Shown here: positions 1 to 7,049 of the stretch, one piece after another | Layout of the letters: each line of letters opens with the position of its first letter | How positions within the stretch are numbered: position 1 is the stretch's first letter | Assembly: GCA_023091735.1 (NCBI GenBank) | Contig: JALKBU010001470.1 | Location: forward strand, 1 to 10,644 | DNA length: 10,644 nt | Source: Trichomonas tenax | Taxonomy: Eukaryota; Parabasalia; Trichomonadida; Trichomonadidae | Reading direction: 5' to 3' | Made by a program: the position numbers and the translations under genes | The notes under the pieces: model-generated | Told to the model about the DNA's origin: nothing | What the model saw: the letters and a program-made list of their open reading frames with translations, nothing else | The model's database searches: none

Positions 1-25
1 ACAGCTTTCACTATCGGTGCAAACA

Positions 26-32
26 TCATTTA
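26..32 (+). promoter_or_regulatory. Possible trichomonad initiator (Inr) for the integrase
   Basis: TCATTTA fits the trichomonad Inr pattern TCA(+1)Y(T/A), with the putative +1 A at 28. It lies 41 nt before the integrase ATG, farther than the usual 5-20 nt leader, and the intervening sequence is simple A/T. A chance match in AT-rich DNA is quite possible. Confidence 0.25.
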
Positions 33-68
33 ATAAAAATAAAAAATAACATTTTTAATAAAAAGTAA

Positions 69-1190
69 ATGAATTTCGAGGAAATTAACAAATTTATTGA
101 CAGTCTGCACTTTAAAACATTCGACAAAGTATGGGTCAACGTGAAAAATAGATTTCCTGATATAACGAAAAAGGAATTGAGGGCCATCATTAAAGATCGA
201 AAGAAAGATTTATACTTACGTCCGAATCAAACGAAACCGTACATGATTAAAATATTTTCATCGACACCGAATGCATGGTTTCACGATTTACTTGATAACG
301 GAAAGGATAATGTCCCGAGGTACTTTCATGTCTTCATTAATCAAAACACAAGGTATGCAGTCGTCAAACCTTTAGAGAACAAAACAGCCTCAAAAGTAAG
401 GGGTACGTTAGTTGAATTCATAAATCAATACCACCCAGTTAAATTAAAGTCGGACGAAGAGCCTCCATTTGTTGAAAAAAATAATGTTGACCTTTTGAAG
501 TCGAATAGAGTCACGCAATACATAGTGCAACATCAAAATCATTCAAGTTTAGGAATTATTGACAGATTCATTCGAACGTTAAGAGATATGAATACACCCA
601 CTGCATTTTTCACAATTGATAAAATGAATGAACTCGTCAATATTTACAATAACACCTATCATCAAACAATTAAAACAACACCTACCGAAATGATGCAAAA
701 CCCAAAATTAGAGAAGGATTATATATTCGATTTATTGAAGAAGAAGGAAAAACAAATGTCAATCAAAGACTTTAAACTTAATGAAGGCGAGAAAGTGAGG
801 TACGCAATTGATAGAGATGAAAAAAAGAAACGTTTTCAGTTTAGTCCTGAAAGTTATATTATAGCAGGACGAGAGGGTAACAATTATGTTTTACAAGCAA
901 AGGACTGAACAGTTTTAGTCAAACCAAGGTTTAAGTTGCAAGTCGTCAAAAATAATGAATTCAACAAGTATCCCTTGTCTGAGACGGTCCCAAATCAATG
1001 GAACGGCGAAATTACTGAAATCCTTGAATACTACCCTCGAACAAATAAGTATAAAGTTAAATTTTCAATTCCAAACAATAATGATTACATCGACATTATA
1101 CCTGCAGTGAACCTTCGTGGGCACTTCCCTGGGCGTCTCAGTCAATTAGAAACAGAATTTAGAGAAAGGCAAGGATTAATTTCAAAATAA
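69..1190 (+). pseudogene. Maverick/Polinton-type (retroviral-like) integrase with internal stop
   Basis: This is a DNA strand-transfer integrase of a Maverick/Polinton self-synthesising transposon, which would join element ends to host chromosomal DNA. Residues 1-60 form an N-terminal helical segment. The RNase H-like core follows, with W70..D73, then SDEE (D129), then GIIDRFIRTL (D165). The D129-D165 gap is exactly 35 residues, the classic DD35E spacing, but the third acidic residue is Asp, not Glu. Residues about 237-291 look like the SH3-like C-terminal domain, and the sequence after it (WNGEITEILEYYPRTNKYKVKF) resembles the chromo-like tail of these integrases. An in-frame TGA at 906-908 splits the frame, and the downstream part (909-1190, same frame) has no good start of its own. 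The other gene ends here all use TAA, which supports a mutation. An in-frame TAA sits directly before the ATG at 69. No other Maverick genes (polymerase B, protease, capsid, ATPase) are visible, so this is either a fragment or the edge of an element lying to the left. Family identity is confident; inactivity is inferred. Confidence 0.88.
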
Positions 1191-1622
1191 ACTTATTTAA
1201 TAAACCCAATTCGCCGAAATGTTCACTAATCATATTAAATATTACAAATAAAAGTCTATTTCTAACGCATTTAATGATTATGCATAAGGAGTAGTATATA
1301 AAATGCACATTAATTATCATTTTTACAAAATCCGACATTTTTACTTTACATGCGGTCACTTTTATGATGTGTCAGATTATCCTAGAAATTGCAATACTTT
1401 TAAAAGCATTAAATCGAAAAACCAAAACGATAGAAACTCATAAATATGGCTAAAGAATAGATTCATTAAGTATTCTACTTAAATTAGCATTTTTCATATA
1501 ATTCATTGAAATATTTTTAAAATAAGAGCTCTGAGCGTACACACATTGGAATCATCATTTAAAAAACATTGAAATGATTATGCCAATATGTATATACGCT
1601 TAAAGCCTTTTCGTGTGTTGGA
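1191..1622. other. AT-rich spacer after the integrase
   Basis: The integrase stop TAA runs into TAAA (1188-1191), the trichomonad polyadenylation pattern. No gene is seen after that. Short open frames here lack coding character. The only structure is a decayed copy of a dispersed repeat at about 1331-1382, listed separately. No terminal inverted repeat of the Maverick could be recognised. Confidence 0.5.
1331..1382 (+). repeat. Decayed copy of dispersed ACTTTACATG/TCACTTTTATG repeat
   Basis: The segments TCCGACA, ACTTTACATG (1343-1352) and GTCACTTTTATG (1355-1366) occur in the same order as in the core of the 4181-4345 element (TTCGGACA, ACTTTACATG, ATCACTTTTATG). The spacing between them differs by small gaps. 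This is an alignment by eye, and homology is likely but not proven. Confidence 0.45.
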
Positions 1623-1732
1623 TTAAACCAAAACCCACATTCTATGAAATATTTTGGCTATACAACCATTTTCTATTGACTAAAAATGGTAGTGTAGCCA
1701 AAATACATCATAGAATGTGAGTTTTGGTCTAA
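1623..1732. repeat. Foldback element, 50-nt arms, 10-nt loop
   Basis: The left arm (1623-1672) and right arm (1683-1732) are reverse complements with 6 mismatches in 50 by hand count. The loop 1673-1682 is CTATTGACTA. Transcribed on either strand it would form one long imperfect stem of about 110 nt. It may be a small foldback/MITE-like transposon or a precursor-like hairpin RNA. No flanking target duplication is evident. It shares the 11-nt string GTAGCCAAAAT with the arm of the 3834-4015 foldback, which hints at a distant link. Confidence 0.85.
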
Positions 1733-3674
1733 TATTTCGAAATACAATTTTTAATATGTGCTCTCAAGTCGATTTTTGTTAGATAAATAGCATGTACATA
1801 CATATCATACCCTATATCTGAAATTTTATAGCTTGTTTTCGAATCTTATAACTTTTCCTTTCATCGCATCAAATTACATGTCAAATGTGAGGTGTTAGAA
1901 AATATTTTGCTGCTTTCTCCATGTGTGATAAAGATATAAGGCAATGATGAATGAATTATAATATAGAATATCCTATACTATCTATATATATGAGAAAATC
2001 AAATTTTCAGTTGTGATAATTTATTTCAATTTATGTTTTCCAATAATGGAGTCAAATGATAATGTAGAAAAAAGCATATAGGACAAATACCTGCCGTGAC
2101 CATTTTGAGCATGAAATATTCAGTGTATAAAAAGTTAGCAAAAACGTCTTATAACTCGGCCAACTCAGCTTTCAGGGACCGCGCTCGAGGGTGTGACATT
2201 CTATAAGAAAATCACTATAATATTATATCCATTGGTTTGAATAAAAGCTTATTTTTAGTCGAAATTATTTAGCTTTTTTACATATTCTCTAAACACAATA
2301 AAACATATACCGATAGACTCTATAAGGCCCATAACCTCTAAATACAGAAAAATACCGATTTCCGTTAAAAATATTATATGAGTTTTTTGATTTGATGTAA
2401 AAATGTTCAAACACACTATAAACGTATTAAGCATAATATACTTATAATAAATGCACAGTGAACAAAGTTCATTCACACACGTGGATCTTTTTAAGCGTCA
2501 AATTGTGCATATTTTACACGGCAGAATCCAGACCGAGGGATTTTTAATAGGACCTTTTGGAGAGGATAGCATGGTGTGCTATATATAGAGCACATACCAG
2601 TATATATATTATTCATTAACAGATATGAAAAATAAGCAATAATCATCTCTGGGAAAGTACTTCTTTGACAACATCAAACGAGTCGCTTTTTATTATTAAA
2701 TCACGATAGCATCCTCAATACCGAATATAGACACATATAACACATATTACAATAATATATAGGATAGTGGGTTTTCAACTATACGTATAAACTTTAAAAA
2801 GCACACAATTTTGAAATTCATTATATCTCATAACACACAAGTTTTTAAAACACACACACTACTACTCTACTATACCAATGATATATATATATAATGACTA
2901 TTATACTATAAGTCTTCGCAGACACACTTTGACATTGTTTGGATGCGTTTACTTTTCTTGTTGTCGGACAATTATTTATAGGTCGATTTTCTTTTGTCAT
3001 CATATTCTTTCTCGACTGCACATATAATCATATACAGCACGCATAATAGCATATATTATTCCCTATATAAGAGACTCTATTACCTTCACAATGTACTAAA
3101 AAAGGCTCTTAATTAATTAACACATCATCGCGGATTTTTTGAAAGCCTGTTTTAACTATATCTCTTGAGTCAGACATTTTCAAACTACAGCACAGTCAGA
3201 AGTGTAATATACATATACATAGGTATTCACAGACGCAATTTGCATGCAGTTTACCCACGTTTTCAAAAATTCGAGGTATATTTCACACTCATTTTCACGC
3301 ATCATTCATAATGAATACTCAATCAATAATCACTATGACAAGCTCTAATCAATACCACAATATATACATAAATTACACATTTTTCAAAATTCAAATCTCC
3401 ATCTCAGCATACAACTATCCCTCATATTCTCGCCTATAATTAGGTATATATTTCTGATTAAAATGCACTTGCTAGAATGTTTTTACATTGCTTATTCATC
3501 GAGATCCCGGGGTGCAACCAATTTTGGGTGGTGCGACTCTGACTTCATATTTTTGAAAATTACTTTTTAACCCTTTCCCGAAAATATTTTTATCTACCTA
3601 CCAACAATCGCATGACAAAATAAATTATATCATTAATGGAAAAATAAATTATATCAAAGATTTACAATAATAAA
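1733..3674. other. Long gene-free AT-rich stretch with skewed base composition
   Basis: No convincing coding region is seen. Open frames are short and composed of AT-rich codons. The stretch holds AT microsatellite runs (about 2880-2893), a small hairpin around a TATATA core (2572-2599), and two locally GC-rich patches, at about 2155-2195 and 3500-3535, whose origin I cannot assign. Between about 2701 and 3420 the plus strand carries roughly 147 C to 73 G by hand count, with CA-repeat-like runs, unlike the flanks. I see no tRNA or rRNA. Confidence 0.5.
2572..2599. repeat. Short hairpin around a TATATA loop
   Basis: TGGTGTGCT (2572-2580) can pair with AGCACATACCA (2589-2599), leaving a two-base bulge and the loop ATATATAG. 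It is short and could be chance in this composition. No gene starts nearby. Confidence 0.3.
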
Positions 3675-3785
3675 TTAACACTGATTGTTGCGTACCGAAA
3701 ATTGTCATAAAAAGTGATTTTATCTGATATGTAAACATGAATATTTGACAAATAAATATTTACATGGCATGTGATTATAAATTAA
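3675..3785 (-). repeat. Inverted copy of the 4181-4345 repeat family
   Basis: Read on the minus strand, the core 3692-3734 matches the core of the 4181-4345 element at 4246-4301. TTTACAT, then CAGATAA, ATCACTTTT, TGACAA and TTTCGGTAC appear in the same order. The copy at 4246-4301 carries an extra partial repeat of about 14 bp (TGTCACTTTT unit). The flanks (TTATAATCACATG and TTTGTCAAATATT on the minus strand) also loosely resemble the other element. The outer ends are approximate. Confidence 0.6.
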
Positions 3786-3833
3786 TATTGGAAGAATGAT
3801 ATCCTATATTTGTTTAAATTTACTTTGAAAAAA

Positions 3834-4015
3834 AAAATTAAGTGCTTCATTGACACTGGTAGCCAAAATGGTAGCAATCCAGTCCACAGTTCTTCCTTTC
3901 AGACTCGATTTTCGAAATAATCAGCAATTTACTCTACAGAATGCTTCTGAAAGGAAGAACTGTGGACCGGATTGCTAGCACCTTGGCTACCTGTCCCAAT
4001 CAAGCATTTAATTTT
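3834..4015. repeat. Large foldback element, 70-nt arms, 42-nt loop
   Basis: The left arm 3834-3903 and right arm 3946-4015 are reverse complements with about 9 mismatches in 70 (hand count). The inner 22-23 nt next to the loop (beginning after the AATCC near 3880) are perfectly paired, and the loop is 3904-3945. Mismatches are concentrated in the outer part. This is a strong palindromic unit, most likely a foldback or MITE-type element, and would give a long double-stranded RNA if transcribed. A decayed second set of the same arms follows directly. Confidence 0.88.
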
Positions 4016-4068
4016 GCTCTTCAGAGGCATTCTGAAGTGGAAATCTTTGATTTCTTAATGATGGCGTA

Positions 4069-4164
4069 TGAAAGGAAGATCTATGAGGTTAGCTACTAAC
4101 ATGCGTGGTACCTGTGTCAATGTTGTCCCCAGTTCTTCCCGTCAGACACGATTTTGAAAAATTA
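4069..4164. repeat. Decayed second copy of the foldback arms
   Basis: 4069-4121 resembles the right arm of the preceding foldback: TGAAAGGAAGA, then GCTA, then TGG.ACCTGT..CAAT, with a small gap. 4122-4164 resembles its left arm running into the loop: GTCC.CAGTTCTTCC..TCAGA..CGATTTT. The order is therefore right arm then left arm, as expected from a tandem or rearranged duplicate. A small perfect hairpin, CTTCAGA/TCTGAAG (4019-4037), sits between the two units. Confidence 0.6.
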
Positions 4165-4180
4165 CTACATAATTTGAATG

Positions 4181-4345
4181 ATTATAGGACTTTACATGTC
4201 AAAAATATTAATATTTTGACACATAAAACTAGTGATTCGGACAACTTTACATGCCAGATAATATCACTTTTATGTCACTTTTTCGTGACAACTTTCGGTA
4301 CCTGACAAAAATTAACGCAGATTTTGACATGTAAAGTCCTATAAT
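4181..4345. mobile_element. 165-bp MITE-like element with perfect 24-bp terminal inverted repeats
   Basis: The termini 4181-4204 and 4322-4345 are exact reverse complements over 24 bp. They begin ATTATAGGACTTTACATG. No open frame fits a transposase, so it would be non-autonomous. Inside are a further ACTTTACATG copy (4245-4254), TCACTTTT units, and a small TGTCAC/GTGACA hairpin (4273-4290). No clean target-site duplication can be seen. It abuts the decayed foldback arms, suggesting insertion into or beside that unit. The perfect ends imply either recent origin or selection on the stem. Confidence 0.72.
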
Positions 4346-4989
4346 GTTCTATAACAAAAGTTCTATTTACATATGAATTTTTTAGCTTCAAAAGTTCAAA
4401 TGGAGAAATGGGGAATTTCAGTGATATTTGGATATATCTCTAAGAGTGCATTTCATATATTTAATATTCCATAATCCGAATAATCTTATTGTCACATTTT
4501 AAACAAAAATTATATGTTTCTGCCTGGCAAAAATCAGTTGAGTTAATTCAAATAAGCAATAAAAATTAATTATTGAAATGTCATTTTTGAGTGCATCCGG
4601 AAAAATTATGGCACAAATTGAATACTTTACAAAAAACTGTTTATATAGAAAAGTGTTTATTAGACGAGACAAGCAAGGATAAGGAGTGATATTTCAATTC
4701 TCCATTCGATATACAGTAAGAGGCTAGAAAATCAGCTGTTTTGATGGTACTTTTTGGGTGATGAAATTATTCCTTTCGTTGAAAAACGAGAAGAGAAACG
4801 GGAGAGTTCTTTGCTGTAGGACAGAAAGCAGAGTGTGTGATTGTGGAATGGACGAGGATGGTTAGAACATCATCAAGGACAAACTGTCTCTACCTCCATA
4901 TGTCTCGTAAAGTATTCAATTTATGCTAATTCTTTTCGGGGACTCAAAATTGAATCAAAAACAGAATTTGTTAATTTCAAAAATTTTAA
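4346..4989. other. Spacer upstream of the first 191-codon gene
   Basis: No gene is recognised. The part at about 4665-4900 is richer in G and purines than its surroundings. It could hold a decayed gene or a non-coding transcript, but stops break all frames and no motif is recognisable. The last 15 bases before the ATG form the likely core promoter of the next gene. Confidence 0.45.
4977..4983 (+). promoter_or_regulatory. Possible initiator of the first 191-codon gene
   Basis: TCAAAAA lies with its A 11 nt before the ATG at 4990. It departs from the Inr consensus at the pyrimidine position. The paralogue has a similar TCA at almost the same distance (10 nt), and both run through A/T to a shared TTTTAAA-ATGTTTCT context, so a common promoter origin is plausible. 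Confidence 0.4.
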
Positions 4990-5565
4990 ATGTTTCTTCT
5001 CTTCTGTACCTCACTGAAGATGGTTGAAGAAAACCAAGAACCAGTCCCCAATGGATGGTTCACGTCGTCGAGGAAATCTGGATCCATATATGAATCAATG
5101 AAAATTTTAAACACCGATTCAAAAAATTATGAATATAACATCACACGAAATGATTTGGGTGAAGCAGCAAAATACATCGCAAATATCCTAAATATCCCTA
5201 TTTGCAATGTCACGAGTTTATTAAGCGGTGCGAAATTCATTGGAAAGAATGGTGTTAGCAGGAAGAAAGGATTCAAGATTGATGCTGAAGGATTGGTTGA
5301 AGAAGATGGCACACGCATGCACACAGTTAAAGGCTTTCTTATCACGACGAAAAGAAATATTTATGATCCAAGATACTTCGATATCAACCTGAAGTTTTCA
5401 AAGAGCCAAAGGTACGTCCAGGGCAGATGCTATATCAAGCACACTAAGAAAACTTTAGGATTTTTCAAGAAGAAGTGGACAACATATCACTCAAGGCCAC
5501 TGTATGCCTGGGAACTTGAGCATCTCTACAACTTAGCCAGAGCTGATATTAACAAGAAAATTTAA
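4990..5565 (+). CDS. Uncharacterised 191-residue protein, tandem paralogue 1
   Basis: I do not recognise this family. The protein aligns without a gap over all 191 residues with the next gene (6474-7049), with 86 identities by hand count, so both are real and arose by duplication. Conserved blocks are NGWF (21-24), the basic motif AKFIGKxGxSxKKGFKxD (81-98), RC.I at 146-149, and FFKK.WTT.H.RP (158-170). A helical-looking tail (ELEHLYNLARADIN) follows. The N-terminus MFLLFCTSL is a very short hydrophobic stretch before a charged linker. It could be one of the short signal peptides seen in trichomonads, but the basic body and few cysteines would also suit an intracellular nucleic-acid or membrane-binding role. 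A second ATG at codon 11 is possible, but the first is favoured because the N-terminal sequence is conserved in the paralogue. The stop TAA is followed at once by TAAA, a likely poly(A) signal. Gene reality is sure; function is unknown. Confidence 0.9.
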   Translation: MFLLFCTSLKMVEENQEPVPNGWFTSSRKSGSIYESMKILNTDSKNYEYNITRNDLGEAAKYIANILNIPICNVTSLLSGAKFIGKNGVSRKKGFKIDAEGLVEEDGTRMHTVKGFLITTKRNIYDPRYFDINLKFSKSQRYVQGRCYIKHTKKTLGFFKKKWTTYHSRPLYAWELEHLYNLARADINKKI

Positions 5566-6194
5566 TAAAACAACAGTTCATTGAACATGCCCTTTAAGGC
5601 ATGAAATTCTTCGATAATTTATTTCCTTTCTTCCATATTCACATAGTTTTTATCGCTAGAATAATCTTTACTGCATTGATATATATTGAGAGTTGAGAAA
5701 TGATATAAAGCTTAAAAAGTTAGAATTATTTTGATGCTGAAAGTTGTTTAACGGCTATGTTTGTGTGCATTTAGTAGTGCAATGAATATATAATATATCC
5801 TATGAATGAGGAACATAGATTGCATTTTGATATCAAATTAATGATGCATTTAAAATGTCGATTGAAAAATGCATATGCCATGGATAAATGCATTTTGATA
5901 AATGGTTTAACATCTGTATCAAAATTGATTACAGTTTATATCGCATAAATGTCTTAATATTTAAAATACAAATGATAAATGGATTTTATAAATATTTTAT
6001 TTATGTGTCAGAATTAAATAATTGAGAATTTTATACGTCAAAATATGATGTTTATTTGTCAGAAAGTCGAATTTATATCAAACGCGACGTTCGTCGTAAT
6101 TACACTGGCATTCGAATTCTAAATACAATATCGATTCCAAATATCACAGAATTTTATCAAAATAAGAGCATAACTATGAACAAATAATGGATGA

Positions 6195-6220
6195 AAATAT
6201 TCAAATTCTATTGAATATTT
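6195..6220. repeat. Perfect 10-bp hairpin
   Basis: AAATATTCAA (6195-6204) and TTGAATATTT (6211-6220) are exact reverse complements around a 6-nt loop. It lies about 250 nt before the second paralogue. It may be a protein-binding palindrome or chance in AT-rich DNA. Confidence 0.4.
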
Positions 6221-6342
6221 GAACTCTACATATGAGTCTAAAGCCAAATTCACACTTATTTTCGATTTTTCATACAATAATGTCACTTTTTAGAGAAAAT
6301 CTTCTTTTCTCTTAAATGCATAGAACATATTTTCCGAATCTT

Positions 6343-6379
6343 ATGATGTCACTTTTGTCGGACTTGACTGTCAGATTGC
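6343..6379 (+). repeat. Decayed member of the TGTCACTTTT repeat family
   Basis: ATGATGTCACTTTTGTCGGA is followed by CTGTCAGATTGC. The pieces match the TCACTTTTATGATGTGTCAGATTAT section near 1356-1380 and the TGTCACTTTT core of the 4181-4345 element, in slightly different order. It lies about 100 nt upstream of the second paralogue, so a promoter role is also conceivable. Confidence 0.35.
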
Positions 6380-6461
6380 GGCTAAATTATCAAAATTAAT
6401 TAAAACAAAATCTCATATACACCATGGCCCAAAGAACAATACTTTAAAAAACAAAAAACCG

Positions 6462-6468
6462 TCAATTT
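6462..6468 (+). promoter_or_regulatory. Possible initiator of the second 191-codon gene
   Basis: TCAATTT has its A at 6464, 10 nt before the ATG at 6474. It is close to the trichomonad Inr except for A in place of the pyrimidine. Position and flanking sequence parallel those of the first paralogue, which supports this start codon. Confidence 0.45.
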
Positions 6469-6473
6469 TTAAA

Positions 6474-7049
6474 ATGTTTCTTTTCTTCTGTCTCTCGTTG
6501 AGTTACCAGGAAGAAGAACCGGCCCCGGAAGCGAACGGATGGTTCTCTTCATACAGCGAATCCGACGCTAAGACCGAATCCCTAGTTATTCTTTCAACAA
6601 CAAATACACCAAAGAATTTCCAGTATTCGACAACTGATATTTCAGTAGCGGCCTATTACATCGCAGGCATCTTGGGAGTCAGATACAACGACATTTATAG
6701 CTTAATTGGCTCTGCTAAATTTATTGGAAAGCACGGTCAAAGCAAGAAGAAGGGATTCAAGTTGGATGTTGTTGGCGTCGATGAATCTCAGGGCATTCGT
6801 ACACACAAACTTACCGGCTTCATTATCACAATCACAAGAGACCAAAAAAACCCACAATTCTATAACTTCGCTGTTAAGGCAGGAGTAAGCATGAGGAGAG
6901 TCCGCGCCAGATGCTGGATCGAACATTATAAGAAATCTTGGTTCTTCTTCAAGAAGCGTTGGACAACATGGCACCCAAGACCAATCACGGCTTATGAACT
7001 CAATGTGCTCTACAACAATGCAAGGAATGACGTTAACAGATTCCTCTAA
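6474..7049 (+). CDS. Uncharacterised 191-residue protein, tandem paralogue 2
   Basis: This is the second copy of the unrecognised family, the same length as the gene at 4990-5565 and collinear with it. The N-terminus MFLFFCLSLS is a more convincing short signal-peptide-like stretch than in copy 1, followed by an acidic, Pro-containing linker (QEEEPAPEA) and NGWF. The motif AKFIGKHGQSKKKGFKLD is at 81-98, RCWI at 146-149, and FFFKKRWTTWHPRP at 157-170, with the aromatic and basic residues kept. The tail ELNVLYNNARNDVN again looks helical. The most divergent region is 41-58, where the two copies share almost nothing; 71-80 and 123-140 also differ strongly. The codons look somewhat GC-richer than in copy 1, suggesting different age or expression. 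The stop TAA is not fused to TAAA, but a TAAA occurs at 7075-7078. An overlapping minus-strand open frame is a shadow. Function and location (secreted or intracellular) are unresolved. Confidence 0.92.
   Translation: MFLFFCLSLSYQEEEPAPEANGWFSSYSESDAKTESLVILSTTNTPKNFQYSTTDISVAAYYIAGILGVRYNDIYSLIGSAKFIGKHGQSKKKGFKLDVVGVDESQGIRTHKLTGFIITITRDQKNPQFYNFAVKAGVSMRRVRARCWIEHYKKSWFFFKKRWTTWHPRPITAYELNVLYNNARNDVNRFL

Larger units (their letters stand above)
5566..6473. other. 908-bp spacer between the paralogues
   Basis: No gene is seen. It contains a twice-repeated TGCATTTTGATA (near 5821 and 5891), a perfect 10-bp hairpin (6195-6220), and two TGTCACTTTT motifs (6281-6290 and 6347-6356), the second within a decayed member of the dispersed repeat family. 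The spacing is too large for a shared transcript, so the two paralogues are probably transcribed separately. Confidence 0.5.

Noticed and set aside
906..908. TGA as selenocysteine or reassigned sense codon
   Set aside because: Nothing nearby resembles a selenocysteine insertion element with any confidence, and trichomonads are known to use the standard code. A point mutation is simpler.
936..1190. Separate small gene downstream of the integrase
   Set aside because: It is in the same frame as the integrase, starts only at a TTG, and its sequence continues the integrase domain order across the TGA at 906-908. It is treated as the tail of one broken gene.
1159..1359. Minus-strand 66-codon open frame
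   Set aside because: Hydrophobic AT-derived composition, overlaps the integrase end, no motif or initiator.
2255..2476. Minus-strand 73-codon open frame
   Set aside because: Ile/Phe/Tyr-rich composition expected from AT-rich DNA; no homology or promoter signal seen.
3500..3545. tRNA-like GC-rich patch
   Set aside because: Neither strand gives a GGTTCGA-type T arm, an acceptor stem of the right length, or a cloverleaf.
4105..4305. Plus-strand 66-codon open frame
   Set aside because: It runs through the decayed foldback and into the 165-bp element, so it is explained by repeats.
5127..5345. Minus-strand open frame inside the first paralogue
   Set aside because: Antisense shadow of the conserved coding frame.
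4990..7049. Trichomonad initiator-binding (IBP39-like) domain in the 191-residue pair
   Set aside because: Size and basic character first suggested it, but I could not align the conserved blocks with that domain in any convincing way.
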